Shown piece after piece: positions 10,452-20,241 of a stretch of 64,000 bases of DNA. Numbering within the stretch: the stretch's first letter is position 1; each line of letters opens with the position of its first letter. Source of the DNA: Homoserinimonas sedimenticola (GTDB lineage Bacteria; Actinomycetota; Actinomycetes; Actinomycetales; Microbacteriaceae); the NCBI RefSeq assembly GCF_026094475.1, contig NZ_JAPELL010000001.1:1-64000 (forward strand), written 5' to 3'. Both the position numbers and the translations under genes were made by a program. A model generated the notes under the pieces. It did no database searches and was not told the DNA's origin. It worked only from the letters and a program-made list of their open reading frames with translations.

Positions 10452-11279
10452 ATGACGGTGGCGGGCGCCGCCGGGGACGCGGATGGCGCCTCGGGCACCA
10501 CGGGATTCACCGTCACGGTGGGCGACTTCGACGGCCCCTTCGACCTGCTGCTGACGCTGATCGGCAAGCACGAGCTCGACATCACCGAGGTGTCGCTGAG
10601 CCTCGTGACATCCGAGTTCATCGCCTACCTGAGCAGGCTCGACACGGCTGACGAGTTGAACGAGGCGAGCGAGTTCCTGGTGGTCGCCGCGACACTGCTC
10701 GACCTCAAGGTGGCGGGACTGCTGCCGCAGGGCGAGCTGGTCGACGCCGAGGATGTCGCGCTGCTGGAGGCGCGCGACCTGCTCTTCGCACGCCTGCTAC
10801 AGTACCGGGCCTTCAAGGAGGCCTCGGCGTGGTTCGACGAGCGGCTCACGGCCGAGTCCACACGCACCGTGCGCTCGGTGCGGCTCGAGGAGAAGTACCG
10901 CCGCCAGACGCCCGAGCTCGTGTGGACGTTCACGCCCGACGACTTCGCGGCGCTCGCCGCCGTCGCCCTCGCCCCGCGCGAGCTGCCGACCGTGGGGCTC
11001 GACCATCTGCATGCGCCGCTCGTGAGCATCCGAGAGCAGGCGGCACACGTCGTCGCGCTGCTGCGGCGCGGTGAACCCATGACCTTCCGCCAGCTGATCG
11101 CGGGGGCGGCGCAGAAGGGCATCGTCGTTGCGCGATTCCTCGCCGTGCTTGAGCTCTACCGCGGCGCCGCGATCTCCTTCGAGCAGCTGGAACCGCTCGG
11201 CGAGTTGACCGTGAAGTGGACGGCCGAGCATTGGTCCGACGAGAACCTCGCCAACCTGGGGGCTGACTATGGCAACTGA
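10452..11279 (+). CDS. scpA: Segregation and condensation protein A
   Basis: The kleisin subunit of the SMC-ScpAB condensin. The N-terminal SMC-contacting motif reads FDGPFDLLLTLIGKHELDI. It continues with DELNEASEFLVVAATLLDLK and ends in a winged-helix region (RQLIAGAAQKGIVVARFLAV). Length is 275 residues from the ATG just after parA. The 3' end overlaps scpB by 11 bases, so the two subunits are translationally coupled. Confidence 0.93.
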   Translation: MTVAGAAGDADGASGTTGFTVTVGDFDGPFDLLLTLIGKHELDITEVSLSLVTSEFIAYLSRLDTADELNEASEFLVVAATLLDLKVAGLLPQGELVDAEDVALLEARDLLFARLLQYRAFKEASAWFDERLTAESTRTVRSVRLEEKYRRQTPELVWTFTPDDFAALAAVALAPRELPTVGLDHLHAPLVSIREQAAHVVALLRRGEPMTFRQLIAGAAQKGIVVARFLAVLELYRGAAISFEQLEPLGELTVKWTAEHWSDENLANLGADYGN

Positions 11280-11943
11280 ACAGACCGAGACCGAGCAGGT
11301 GCAGACCGTGCAGGCAGCGCCCGTGCAGGCGGAGGCCGTGCAGGCGGAGGCGAGCGAGTCGACGGATGCCGCGGCATCCGCCCCTCTCTCTGCCGAGGAT
11401 CTGCGGGCCCGACTCGAGGCGATCCTGATGGTCGTGGACGAGCCGCAGGGGATCGTCGCGCTCGCGACGGCCCTCGGCGCGCCCGTGAAGGCGGTGCGCG
11501 CGGCGGTGAGGTCGCTCGTGGCCGACTACGACGGCGAGGGCGGCGGCGTGCGGCGCGGCTTCGAGCTGCGTGAGGTCGGCGGGGGCTGGCGCATCTACGT
11601 GCGGGCGGAGCACGATGAGATCGTGCGGGACTTCGTGCTGACCCAGAACCCCAGCCGCCTCTCGCAGGCCGCCCTCGAGACGCTGGCAGTAATCGCCTAC
11701 AAGCAGCCGATCAGTCGTGGTGCGATCGCGTCGATTCGTGCCGTCAACGTCGACTCCGTCGTGCGCACGCTGCTCGGTCGCGGCCTGATCACGGAGGCCT
11801 TCGCCGATTCGGAGACGGGCGCGATCCACTACGCCACGACCGACCTGCTGCTGACTCAGCTGGGCATCAACTCGCTCGACGAGCTCCCGCCGATCTCTCC
11901 GCTGCTCGCCGACGGTTCCGAGGGCTTCGATGACCTCCGCTGA
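11269..11943 (+). CDS. scpB: Segregation and condensation protein B
   Basis: The winged-helix partner that dimerises and binds ScpA in condensin. About 35 Gln/Glu/Ala-rich residues precede the first winged helix (EAILMVVDEPQG). The second contains the conserved SRLSQAALETLAVIAYKQP and SVVRTLLGRGLI. Length is 224 residues. It overlaps scpA at its start and rluB by 14 bases at its end. Confidence 0.93.
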   Translation: MATEQTETEQVQTVQAAPVQAEAVQAEASESTDAAASAPLSAEDLRARLEAILMVVDEPQGIVALATALGAPVKAVRAAVRSLVADYDGEGGGVRRGFELREVGGGWRIYVRAEHDEIVRDFVLTQNPSRLSQAALETLAVIAYKQPISRGAIASIRAVNVDSVVRTLLGRGLITEAFADSETGAIHYATTDLLLTQLGINSLDELPPISPLLADGSEGFDDLR

Positions 11944-12838
11944 GCCTGCGGGGGAGGGGGTGCGCCTCCAGAAGCTCATGGCGGCGGCGGGTGTCGCATC
12001 CCGTCGCGTGTCAGAGGACCTCATTGCAGCGGGGCGCGTCGAGGTGAACGGCGAGGTCGTGACCGAGCTGGGTCGCCGCGTGACACCGGAGGACCGCGTT
12101 GCGGTCGATGGGGTCGCGATCCAGCTCGACACGAGCCGGCGTTACCTCATGCTCAACAAGCCCGTCGGAATCGTGAGTTCGCTGCAGGACGAGCGGGGCC
12201 GCCCCGACCTGAGCCGCTACGTCTCGCGCTACGAGGAGCGTCTCTTCAACGTGGGCCGTCTTGATGCGCAGACCTCCGGGCTGCTCATCCTCACCAACGA
12301 CGGGGAGCTTGCGCACGTGCTGGCGCATCCGTCGTTCGGGGTCATGAAGACCTACATTGCCCGCGTGCGCGGTCGCGTGACGGCGCAGACGATCGCGCGA
12401 CTCACACGCGGCATCGAACTCGAGGACGGGCCGATCGCGGCCGACCGGGCGCGCCTGCTGGCGAGTGCGGGCGGTGCCGACGAGTCGATGGTGGAGATCA
12501 CTCTGCATTCGGGTCGCAACCGCATCGTGAGACGGATGCTCGACGCCGTCGGTCACCCCGTGATCGACCTCGTGCGGCGCCAGTTCGGCCCCCTGCACCT
12601 CGGCACGCTCGGCTCGGGGGAGATGCGCGATCTCACTAAGGTGGAACTCGGTCAGCTGCTGACGATCGCGCGCCAGGCCGGGTCGCCCGCCGGTGGCGAT
12701 GAACAGCGGCAGGATGGCCGCACACCGGGCCGGCCGCAAGGGAAGGGCCCGTCAGGCAAAAACGGATCGCCCAACAACGGATCGGCCAAAAACGGCTCAC
12801 CAAAAGACGCATCACGCAGGAACGGACGCACACGGTGA
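11930..12838 (+). CDS. rluB: 23S rRNA pseudouridine synthase, RluB/RsuA family
   Basis: Converts a specific uridine in rRNA to pseudouridine. Residues about 10-70 form an S4 domain (RLQKLMAAAGVASRR). The catalytic motif with the nucleophile Asp reads NVGRLDAQTSGLLILTNDG, and LHSGRNRIVRRM follows as the conserved RNA-binding block. The last 45 residues are a Lys/Asn/Gly-rich tail with NGS repeats, absent from typical RluB and probably disordered. GTGA overlap couples it to tyrA. Confidence 0.9.
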   Translation: MTSAEPAGEGVRLQKLMAAAGVASRRVSEDLIAAGRVEVNGEVVTELGRRVTPEDRVAVDGVAIQLDTSRRYLMLNKPVGIVSSLQDERGRPDLSRYVSRYEERLFNVGRLDAQTSGLLILTNDGELAHVLAHPSFGVMKTYIARVRGRVTAQTIARLTRGIELEDGPIAADRARLLASAGGADESMVEITLHSGRNRIVRRMLDAVGHPVIDLVRRQFGPLHLGTLGSGEMRDLTKVELGQLLTIARQAGSPAGGDEQRQDGRTPGRPQGKGPSGKNGSPNNGSAKNGSPKDASRRNGRTR

Positions 12839-13932
12839 ACGAGAGAACCGCACGCACGGTGGGACCCGTGCGGGTCGTCGGCGCGGGCCTGCTCGGCGCG
12901 AGCGTGGGTCTGGGGCTGAGTGAGAAGGGCGTCGAAGTCATCGTGCACGACGCCTCGCCCACGACCGTGAGCTTGGCCGTCGACTACGGCGCCGGTCGCC
13001 GCGCGAGCGACACCGACGCTCCCGCCCTCATTGTCGTCGCGGTGCCGCCCGACATCGTCGCCGAGGTCGTCGCGCAGGAGTTGCAGGCCTACCCCGACGC
13101 GCTTGTGACGGATGTCGCGAGCGTCAAGGGTGCACCCTACGCCGAGTTGAGCCTCGTGGGGGCCGACCTCTCGCGCTACATCGGCTCGCACCCCATGGCG
13201 GGGCGCGAGCGCGGCGGAGCAATCTCCGCCCGTGCCGACCTCTTCATCGGGCGCCCCTGGGTCATCACACCGCACGCGGGCAACCCGGCGGGGCAGATCG
13301 CCGTCATCGAGAACCTCGCGCTGGACCTCGGGGCGATTCCTCAGACGATGTCGGCCGAGGACCACGACCGGGCGGTTGCCCTCGTCTCGCATGCCCCGCA
13401 GGCCGTGTCGACCCTGCTCGCTCGTCGTCTTGTTGACGCGGAGGCGCGGTCCCTCTCTCTCGCAGGTCAGGGTCTGCGCGACACGACGCGCATCGCCGCG
13501 AGCGCCCCCGAGCTGTGGGTGCAGATCATGGGGGCGAACTCGAGATACATCATCGAGGTGCTGCGCGACCTGCGCACCGACCTCGACGTGCTCATCCACG
13601 CGCTCGACGACCAGGCGGCGGCGGGCGCGCGGCGGTCGCTCGCCCAGATCCTCGCTGGCGGCAACGCGGGCGTTGCCCGCATCCCCGGCAAGCACGGGCA
13701 GGACCGCCGCTACGCCCAGATCGTCGTTAAGGTCGAGGACCGCCCGGGTGAGCTCGCGCGCCTTCTCAGCGAGATCGGGCAGACGGGAATCAACATGGAG
13801 GACCTGCGGCTCGAGCATTCGCCGGGGGCTCAGATCGGCCTCGCGGAGATCGCGGTGCTGCCGGAGGTGGAGGAGAAACTCGTGGCGGAACTCGAAAGTC
13901 GGGGCTGGAAGATCGCGGGGGCCTACCTGTGA
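12835..13932 (+). CDS. tyrA: Prephenate dehydrogenase
   Basis: Oxidises prephenate to 4-hydroxyphenylpyruvate for tyrosine synthesis. The N-terminal NAD-binding fold starts [30 protein letters not shown] is the conserved substrate-site block. A helical dimerisation domain follows, and residues about 295-365 look like an ACT regulatory domain ([16 protein letters not shown]), suggesting feedback by tyrosine. The GTG start overlaps the rluB stop, and its own stop overlaps the cmk start. Confidence 0.92.
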   Translation: MNERTARTVGPVRVVGAGLLGASVGLGLSEKGVEVIVHDASPTTVSLAVDYGAGRRASDTDAPALIVVAVPPDIVAEVVAQELQAYPDALVTDVASVKGAPYAELSLVGADLSRYIGSHPMAGRERGGAISARADLFIGRPWVITPHAGNPAGQIAVIENLALDLGAIPQTMSAEDHDRAVALVSHAPQAVSTLLARRLVDAEARSLSLAGQGLRDTTRIAASAPELWVQIMGANSRYIIEVLRDLRTDLDVLIHALDDQAAAGARRSLAQILAGGNAGVARIPGKHGQDRRYAQIVVKVEDRPGELARLLSEIGQTGINMEDLRLEHSPGAQIGLAEIAVLPEVEEKLVAELESRGWKIAGAYL

Positions 13933-14600
13933 GCGGCCCGGTCACCGTCGTCGCGGTCGACGGCCCCGCGGGCAGCGGCAAGTCGAGCGTGAGCCGTGCT
14001 GCGGCGCGCCGGCTCGGCTTCGACTACCAGGACACGGGAGCCGCATATCGGGCGCTCGCCTGGTTCGTGCTCGAGCGCGGCATCGATCCGGCCGATGAGG
14101 AAGCGGTTGTGAATGTGCTCGCCGACTTCGACTACGCGATCGGCATCGATCCCGATGACTACTTCGTGCGGGTCGGCGGTGTCGATGTGGAGGCCGCCAT
14201 CCGGGAGCCGCGCATCTCGGTCGTCGTGAGCGCCATCGCGCGCATCCTGCCCGTGCGCGCCTACCTCGTGGACCTGTTCCGCCACGTCATCGCGTCGAGC
14301 GACAAGCCGGGCGTCATCACGGAGGGGCGCGACATCACGACGGTCGTGTGCCCCGATGCCCCCGTGCGGATTCTCCTCACAGCATCGCCGGAGGTTAGAA
14401 TGGCGAGGCGCTCCGCCGAGATCACGGGGCAGTCGGCCGACGAGGTGGCGAAGCACCTCACGTCACGCGACGCGCAGGATTCGCGCGTGGTCGACTTCAT
14501 GAATGCCGCCGAGGGTGTGATCGCGATCGACTCGACACACCTCGACTTCGACCAGACCATCCAGGCGGTGGTCGACCTCGTGCATGCGGCCGCGAGGTGA
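13929..14600 (+). CDS. cmk: Cytidylate kinase
   Basis: Phosphorylates CMP and dCMP. The P-loop GPAGSGKSS lies at residues about 12-20, with [14 protein letters not shown] as the CMP site. [11 protein letters not shown] and the Arg-rich lid [11 protein letters not shown] complete the family pattern. Length is 223 residues. The GTG start overlaps tyrA by four bases. Confidence 0.93.
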   Translation: MSGPVTVVAVDGPAGSGKSSVSRAAARRLGFDYQDTGAAYRALAWFVLERGIDPADEEAVVNVLADFDYAIGIDPDDYFVRVGGVDVEAAIREPRISVVVSAIARILPVRAYLVDLFRHVIASSDKPGVITEGRDITTVVCPDAPVRILLTASPEVRMARRSAEITGQSADEVAKHLTSRDAQDSRVVDFMNAAEGVIAIDSTHLDFDQTIQAVVDLVHAAAR

Positions 14601-14617
14601 CAGAAGAAGGACTTCAC

Positions 14618-16123
14618 ATGCCAGACAACGACGACTTCCCGGAGCTCGACGAGCAGCTCGCCGAGCGGCTTGCCTCGATCCCCGAGGACGAGGCCGCCAT
14701 CCGGGCTAATGCGCTGCGCGCGGGCCTGAGCGAGTATGAACTCGAGGATGAGGACATCGACCTGCTCGAGGCATCCGAGTTGGACCTCGACGAGATCACC
14801 TACCTGCCGGCCCTGCCCGTCCTCGCGATCGTCGGGCGGCCCAACGTGGGCAAGTCCGCGCTCGTCAACCGCATCCTTGGTAGGCGTGAGGCCGTCGTGG
14901 AGGACACGCCGGGCGTGACGCGCGACCGGGTCACCTACAAGGCCGAGTGGAACGAGCGTCGCTTCACGCTGGTCGACACGGGCGGCTGGGAGCCGGACGC
15001 TCGGGGCATCGATGCCTCGGTCGCGGCTCAGGCCGAGGTCGCGGTGGACCTGGCGGACGCCGTGCTCTTCGTCGTCGACGCCAACGTGGGGGCGACCTCC
15101 ACAGACGAGCACGTCGTGCGGATGCTGCGCCAGGCCAAGCGGCCCGTCATCCTTGTCGCCAACAAGGTCGACGATATGCGGCAGGAGCCGAACGCCGCCG
15201 AACTGTGGAGCCTGGGGCTCGGCCAGCCCTGGCCCGTCTCGGCTCTCCACGGCAGGGGTGTCGCTGACCTGCTCGACCACGCCCTCGAGGTGCTGCCCGA
15301 GGTCTCGGCTGTCGCCAAGGAGGAGGTCGGAGGTCCCCGCCGCGTCGCGATCCTCGGCCGCCCGAACGTCGGCAAGTCGAGCCTGCTCAACAAGGCGGCG
15401 GGGGAGGAGCGCGTCGTCGTCAACGACCTCGCCGGCACCACCCGCGACCCCGTCGATGAGCAGGTCGAGATCGCAGGCAAGGTGTGGCGCTTCGTCGACA
15501 CGGCGGGCATCCGGCGCCGCGTAAACCTCTCGCAGGGCGCGGACTTCTACGCCTCGCTGCGCACGAGCGCTGCCCTGGAGAAGGCAGAGGTTGCCGTCGT
15601 CGTCCTCGACGTGACCGAACCGATCAGCGTGCAGGACCTCAAGATCATCGACCTCGTGCTTGAGGCGGGGCGCGCACTCGTGCTCGCCTACAACAAGTGG
15701 GACCTGCTCGACGACGAGCGCCGCGTCTACCTGGAGCGGGAGATCGAGCAGGACCTCGCCCACGTCGCGTGGGCGCCTCGCGTCAACATCTCCGCGAAGA
15801 CGGGCCGCCACCTCGAGAAGCTCGTGCCCGCGCTGGAGACGGCGCTCGACTCGTGGGACACACGCATCCCGACCGGCAAGTTCAACGCGCTGCTCGCGGA
15901 ACTCACGGCCGAGCATCCGCACCCGGTGCGCGGTGGCAAGCAGCCGCGCATCCTCTTCGGCACGCAGGCGGCGAACCGGCCGCCCACCTTTGTGCTCTTC
16001 ACGACCGGGTTCCTCGACCCGCAGTACCGTCGCTTCATCACGCGGCGCCTGCGCGAGATCTTCGGCTTCGAGGGCACGCCCATCAACGTGAACATGCGCG
16101 TCCGGGAGAGGCGCAAGCGTTAG
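14618..16123 (+). CDS. der: Ribosome-assembly GTPase Der (EngA)
   Basis: A double GTPase for 50S subunit maturation. The first G domain has [22 protein letters not shown] and NKVD; the second has [26 protein letters not shown] and NKWD. A KH-like C-terminal domain ends the protein. About 65 acidic residues precede the first G domain, as is common in actinobacterial Der. The ATG at 14618 has AGAAGGA upstream and is preferred to the GTG at 14597 that overlaps cmk. The last bases of the gene are duplicated 85 bp downstream. Confidence 0.93.
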   Translation: MPDNDDFPELDEQLAERLASIPEDEAAIRANALRAGLSEYELEDEDIDLLEASELDLDEITYLPALPVLAIVGRPNVGKSALVNRILGRREAVVEDTPGVTRDRVTYKAEWNERRFTLVDTGGWEPDARGIDASVAAQAEVAVDLADAVLFVVDANVGATSTDEHVVRMLRQAKRPVILVANKVDDMRQEPNAAELWSLGLGQPWPVSALHGRGVADLLDHALEVLPEVSAVAKEEVGGPRRVAILGRPNVGKSSLLNKAAGEERVVVNDLAGTTRDPVDEQVEIAGKVWRFVDTAGIRRRVNLSQGADFYASLRTSAALEKAEVAVVVLDVTEPISVQDLKIIDLVLEAGRALVLAYNKWDLLDDERRVYLEREIEQDLAHVAWAPRVNISAKTGRHLEKLVPALETALDSWDTRIPTGKFNALLAELTAEHPHPVRGGKQPRILFGTQAANRPPTFVLFTTGFLDPQYRRFITRRLREIFGFEGTPINVNMRVRERRKR

Positions 16124-16206
16124 CGCGCGGCGAAGGCCATTTCTGGCCTTCGCGCCGGACGCGCCGCCGGCCGTCTCGGCCGCGGGCCGGGAGAGGCGCA
16201 AGCGTT
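16102..16206 (+). repeat. 20-bp direct repeat pair flanking the der terminator
   Basis: CCGGGAGAGGCGCAAGCGTT occurs at 16102-16121, where it encodes the last residues of Der, and again at 16187-16206. The copies are identical and their starts are 85 bp apart. The spacer holds the terminator hairpin. The second copy is non-coding and probably arose by local duplication. Confidence 0.85.
16130..16153 (+). terminator. Hairpin after der
   Basis: A 10-bp perfect inverted repeat (GCGAAGGCCA / TGGCCTTCGC) with a TTTC loop begins seven bases after the der stop. It has no T-tract, so termination is likely but not certain. It lies between two copies of a 20-bp direct repeat. Confidence 0.55.
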
Positions 16207-16263
16207 GAACTGAGCACTCGTCATCCCCCCATTGGGGGTTGGTGGCGCATTCTCGCGCCCGCT

Positions 16264-16269
16264 TAGACT
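16264..16269 (+). promoter_or_regulatory. -10 box of a leaderless promoter
   Basis: TAGACT lies seven bases before the GTG start of the serine hydrolase gene, with no ribosome site between. This spacing places the transcript start at or next to the start codon. Confidence 0.5.
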
Positions 16270-16276
16270 CGCGCTC

Positions 16277-17338
16277 GTGGCCGTCGACGAATCCCGAGTC
16301 CGGTCGGTGCTCGACCGCTTCTCGGAGCGCACCGACGTGGGTTCCGTGTCGTTCGCATTCAGCCACCCGCGTTCGGGCTGGTCGATGATCTACGACAGCG
16401 ACAGCACCGCGCGGCCGTACTTCATCGGCTCCATCACGAAGCTCTATACGGCTGCGATCATCATGCAGCTGCGGCAGGAGCGGCGGCTCTCACTGGATGA
16501 CCGCATCACCGAGTTCCTCGATGCCGACCTGGTGTCGGGCATCCACGTCTACCGCGAGACGGACTATTCGGAGCAGATCACGGTGCGGCAGCTGCTCTCG
16601 CACACCTCCGGTCTCGCCAACTACCTGATGCAGCCGCGGGATGACGGCGGTTCCGTCTTCGGGGACGCACTGGAGCGGGACCGCGGCTGGACCTTCGAGC
16701 AGGCCCTCGGCGTGGTGCGCACGATGCGACCCGCCTTCCCGCCCGGCACCTCGCACCGCGCCCACTTCGCCCACAGCAACTACGCACTCCTCGGCCGCAT
16801 CATCGAGTCGATCACGGACGAGCCGTGGGAGGCGGTAGTGGTGGAGCGCATCGTCGGCCCTCTCGGTCTCACAGGCACCTGGCCGTTCTCGGTCGGCGAT
16901 GTCGACCGCTATGACGGCATCTCGCCCGTGCTGCACGGCACGCGGCCCGTGCGCCTGCCCCTCACGATGGCTTCCGTGCGGGCACAGGGTGGCATCGTCT
17001 CGACGGCGGAGGACGGCATCGTGTTCCTCCGCGCACTGCTGGCGGGCGAACTCTTCGACCTCGCCTTCGTGCGCGAGATGACGAACGAATGGTGGCGGCT
17101 CGCCTTCCCCACGCATTCGGGTCTCGGCATCATGCGATCGCGCCTGCCACGGCTGGCCAGCCGCGGGGGTCCGCGCGAGTTCCTGGGGCACGCCAGCTCG
17201 ACGGGCGCCGTGCTCTATTACGCGCCCAGCGACGACCTGTACCTCTCGGGCACGATCAACCAGATGCAGAACGCGGAGGTGTCGCGCCGGCTGCTCGCGC
17301 AGTTGTCCGTCGCGTTCCGCCGCGCCCACCTCGGGTGA
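16277..17338 (+). CDS. Beta-lactamase-like serine hydrolase (class C / esterase family)
   Basis: A 353-residue penicillin-binding-protein-like hydrolase. The nucleophile motif SxxK is seen as IGSITKLYT near residue 55, with LLSHTSGLANYL after it and the Tyr motif in HSNYALLG. No signal peptide is visible, so it is probably cytoplasmic, an esterase or peptidase and not a resistance enzyme. The GTG start is supported by a TAGACT box seven bases upstream; the longer frame from 16232 would run through the promoter. Substrate cannot be predicted. Confidence 0.75.
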   Translation: MAVDESRVRSVLDRFSERTDVGSVSFAFSHPRSGWSMIYDSDSTARPYFIGSITKLYTAAIIMQLRQERRLSLDDRITEFLDADLVSGIHVYRETDYSEQITVRQLLSHTSGLANYLMQPRDDGGSVFGDALERDRGWTFEQALGVVRTMRPAFPPGTSHRAHFAHSNYALLGRIIESITDEPWEAVVVERIVGPLGLTGTWPFSVGDVDRYDGISPVLHGTRPVRLPLTMASVRAQGGIVSTAEDGIVFLRALLAGELFDLAFVREMTNEWWRLAFPTHSGLGIMRSRLPRLASRGGPREFLGHASSTGAVLYYAPSDDLYLSGTINQMQNAEVSRRLLAQLSVAFRRAHLG

Positions 17339-17375
17339 CGGAATAGCGGGGCGCCCCGCCCCGTTGAGTGGGGTG

Positions 17376-18470
17376 ATGAGCTCCTCGACGAACGACCCCG
17401 CCCCGCAGCATCCGCTTCGCCTCTCTGTGCTGGATCTGATTCCGGTGCGCAGCAACCAGACATCGGCGGATGCTGTCGCCGCGACGGTCGAGCTGGCCCG
17501 CGTGGCCGACGAACTCGGCTTCGAGCGCTTCTGGGTCGCGGAGCACCACAACATGCCGGCCGTCGCCTCGACGAACCCCGCGGTGCTCGCGGGAATCCTC
17601 GCGGCGAACACGCGGCGCATCCGCATCGGTTCGGGCGGTGTCATGCTGCCGAACCATTCCCCGCTCGTCGTGGCGGAGCAGTTCGCGATCCTGGAGGCGG
17701 CGTTCCCCGGGCGCATCGACCTGGGGATCGGGCGCGCGCCCGGCAGCGACCCGGTCATCACAGGGCTGCTGCGCTCGAGCGGCACGACGAGTGACGTCAA
17801 CGCCTTCGAACACAACATCAACGACATCCTCGCGCTGCTCGATGCGGAGGGCGCCGCCCTGCAACTGCCGAACGGTCGCGCGTACTCGCTGAGCGCGACC
17901 CCGAAGGCGGCGAGCGTGCCCACCATGTGGCTGCTCGGCTCGAGCGACTACTCGGCGCGGCTCGCGGCGCGTCTGGGGCTGCCCTACGTCTTCGCACACC
18001 ACTTCTCGGGTGAGGGAACCGAGGGGATCCTCGACCTCTACCGCAGCGGCTTCGCCGATTCGGGGGAGGGCGCCCGCCCCACAACCTTCCTCACGCTCAA
18101 CGTCTCGGTTGCCGCGACGGCGGAGGAGGCGTTCGCGGCCGCCCTGCCCAACCTGCAGCAGATGGCCCGCCTTCGGACGGGCGCCCCGCTGGGTCCGCTC
18201 GCGACGGTGGAGGAGGCCGCTGAGGCGCAGCTTACGGCCCCGCAGCAGCAGATGGTCGACGCCATGCTGGAGCGCTGGGTCATCGACGAACCCGTCGCGG
18301 CGGCGCGACGCATCCGTGGGCTCGCCGAGAGGTTCGGTGTCGACGAGGTCATGGTCGTCCCCGGCCTGTCGGCGCGGTCGACGGATGCTGCGAACTCCTC
18401 CCCGGGGCGCATCGAGTCGCTTCGACTGCTCGCACGCGAGCTCATGCCCAGCGAGGGTCATGCGGCGTAG
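17376..18470 (+). CDS. LLM-class flavin-dependent oxidoreductase
   Basis: A luciferase-like monooxygenase-fold protein of 364 residues that probably uses FMN or F420. Typical blocks are LSVLDLIPV, RFWVAEHHNMP, IRIGSGGVMLPNHSPLVVAE and IDLGIGRAPGSDP, the last common to the group-1 family without coenzyme specificity. The ATG at 17376 is chosen over a TTG at 17364. It is a single gene between the serine hydrolase and a Nudix gene. Substrate unknown. Confidence 0.85.
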   Translation: MSSSTNDPAPQHPLRLSVLDLIPVRSNQTSADAVAATVELARVADELGFERFWVAEHHNMPAVASTNPAVLAGILAANTRRIRIGSGGVMLPNHSPLVVAEQFAILEAAFPGRIDLGIGRAPGSDPVITGLLRSSGTTSDVNAFEHNINDILALLDAEGAALQLPNGRAYSLSATPKAASVPTMWLLGSSDYSARLAARLGLPYVFAHHFSGEGTEGILDLYRSGFADSGEGARPTTFLTLNVSVAATAEEAFAAALPNLQQMARLRTGAPLGPLATVEEAAEAQLTAPQQQMVDAMLERWVIDEPVAAARRIRGLAERFGVDEVMVVPGLSARSTDAANSSPGRIESLRLLARELMPSEGHAA

Positions 18471-18512
18471 CATCCGCAGCGTCGTCACGGGCTCCCGTGA
18501 GAGAGTGGAACG

Positions 18513-19010
18513 GTGACCCACAAACCGCCGTTCCGTGCCACATCGTCGGGAGACGGGTGGGTGGAAGGCGCCGACGGTGCCCGGTTCTGGGGACTCTTCG
18601 GTGCGGCCGGGTTGCTCGCGCATGACGCGGGTCGCGGCATCCTGCTGCAGCACCGTGCATCGTGGAGCCACTTCGGGGGCACCTGGGGCCTGCCCGGTGG
18701 TGCCCGGCATGAGGGGGAGTCGGCGTTCGACGCGGCGACGCGTGAGGCGGCGGAGGAGGCCGCTGTGCCGGGCGATGCTCTCGTGCCCCTCTTTGAGAGC
18801 GTGCTTGATCTCGGCTTCTGGTCGTACACGACGGTCGCGGTGTCGGTGCGGCGCCCCTTTGAACCCCATATCGCGGATCCGGAGAGCCTTGACCTGCAAT
18901 GGGTCTCCCTCGACGAGGTGACGGCGCTGCCGCTGCATCCGCTCTTCGCTGAGGCGTGGCCGAAACTGCGCGAGCGGCTCCAGGTGGACCCGTCGGCGCA
19001 GCGACGCTAG
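18513..19010 (+). CDS. Nudix hydrolase
   Basis: A 165-residue Nudix protein. The box GARHEGESAFDAATREAAEE keeps the metal-binding REXXEE glutamates, although the first E is preceded by Ala residues. GLFGAAGLLAHD and WGLPGG are typical of MutT-like members. Substrate is unknown. The start is GTG. The stop is 49 bases from the convergent end of the TetR array. Confidence 0.8.
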   Translation: MTHKPPFRATSSGDGWVEGADGARFWGLFGAAGLLAHDAGRGILLQHRASWSHFGGTWGLPGGARHEGESAFDAATREAAEEAAVPGDALVPLFESVLDLGFWSYTTVAVSVRRPFEPHIADPESLDLQWVSLDEVTALPLHPLFAEAWPKLRERLQVDPSAQRR

Positions 19011-19059
19011 CTCGGGCTGCTAGTCCCTAGGCCGGCCGCTGGTCGCTGAGTCAAGCCTT

Positions 19060-20241
19060 TCAGTGCCGCAGGCTTGCCATGACGGCGAGCACGAGGCGTT
19101 CGATGCGCGCTTCCGTGAGTTCGCCCCGCTGCCACTCGAGGGCGCGACCCAGGTCGTTGACGATGCTGAGCCCGGCGAAGACGAGGAAGCTCGCTTCGGG
19201 GGTCGACAGTTCGGGACGGGCCTCGAGCAGCGTGCGCACCCAGTAGCCGACCGTCTCGGTCTGCATTCGCAGCATGTGGTCGAGCTGTTCGCCCTGGAGG
19301 CGCCGCCCGTCGTTGAGGAAGACGGTCATTCCGTCTGGTTCCTCGAAGGAGTGCCTCACATAGTTGTGGCAGAGGGCCGCGAGCACGGCGCGCGGCCCAC
19401 CGGGGAGCGCGAGGGCGTCGCGGTTGATGCGGGCGAGCTCTAAGTGGCCCTCGAGGCATCCCGCGTAGAGGATGTCGAAGGTTGTGCCGAACTCGCGCTC
19501 GATTGCCTCGCGCGGTTCGCCGGACGACGCGGCGATGTCGTCCATTGTCACCGCGTCGAAGCCGCGTTCTGCGAAGAGTGCGATGGCGGCGCGGTGGATG
19601 CGCCAGCGTGGGGCGTCCTCCGTCTTCCAGGGGAAGTGCAGGGTGGGTCCGTCGATCACATCCGCCGAGGTGGCGGGCGCACTGTCGACGACGCGCATCG
19701 CGGCGGTCGTGAGCAGGGTGAGGATCTTGGGCTCGGGGAGGGTCGTCGGGTGGATCGTAATGCTTGCCAGGGCGCTGTGTGCGGCGGCGGCGATGAGGGA
19801 ACGCTCGTCGCGGGAGAGCTCGGGGCGCATGACGGCGAGAGGACGGACGATGCGCTTCTGCAGTTCGGTGAGGAGCGCCCGATTCTCTTCACGATGGTCG
19901 GGGTGGAGGTGCCGCACCTCGGCGCGGTAGAAGCCGCTTGAATCCCGACGGGCGATCATGATGCGGGCTGTCGCCTCGATGACGGCGGCGATCTGGCTGC
20001 GGGCCTGGCGGGAGTCCCGCACCTCGCCGCTCGCGTGGTCACTCGCACTCAAGGTTGCCGCGGTGGTGCTCAGGACAGTCTCGGCGAATAGCTCGTACTT
20101 GTCGGGGAACTCGGCCGAGAGCTCCTGCATGCCGACACCCGCGTCGGAGCAGATCTCGTGCAGTGTGGCTCGCATATACCCGCGAGCAGCGAAGGTCCTG
20201 GCGGCGGCATCGATGATGCGGCCTCGGTCGGGATTGGTCAC
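19060..20241 (-). CDS. Double TetR-family regulator (third of three)
   Basis: A 393-residue fusion of two TetR modules. The N-terminal helix-turn-helix lies at about residues 8-55 (RIIDAAARTFAARGY, ICSDAGVG); the second begins near residue 215 (RAAIALFAERGFDAVTMDD, IAASSGEP). Each is followed by its own helical ligand/dimer domain, and the C-terminal one ends in a usual TetR helix (PELSTPEASFLVFAGLS). The GTG at 20241 overlaps the stop of the upstream paralogue by four bases (GTGA); an ATG at 20271 is possible but less compact. Ligand and target genes are unknown. It is the most divergent of the three paralogues. Confidence 0.8.
   Translation of the reverse strand: MTNPDRGRIIDAAARTFAARGYMRATLHEICSDAGVGMQELSAEFPDKYELFAETVLSTTAATLSASDHASGEVRDSRQARSQIAAVIEATARIMIARRDSSGFYRAEVRHLHPDHREENRALLTELQKRIVRPLAVMRPELSRDERSLIAAAAHSALASITIHPTTLPEPKILTLLTTAAMRVVDSAPATSADVIDGPTLHFPWKTEDAPRWRIHRAAIALFAERGFDAVTMDDIAASSGEPREAIEREFGTTFDILYAGCLEGHLELARINRDALALPGGPRAVLAALCHNYVRHSFEEPDGMTVFLNDGRRLQGEQLDHMLRMQTETVGYWVRTLLEARPELSTPEASFLVFAGLSIVNDLGRALEWQRGELTEARIERLVLAVMASLRH

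Noticed and set aside
14261..16366. 701-codon open frame on the minus strand
   Set aside because: It lies antisense to cmk and der, whose protein motifs are complete. Long antisense frames are common in high-GC DNA and this one shows no family pattern.
16277..17338. Antibiotic-resistance beta-lactamase
   Set aside because: The SxxK fold is present but there is no export signal and no specific resistance motif; the general esterase/peptidase family fits better.
17256..18938. 560-codon minus-strand frame
   Set aside because: Shadow of the LLM oxidoreductase and Nudix genes; Arg/His-rich with no recognisable domain.
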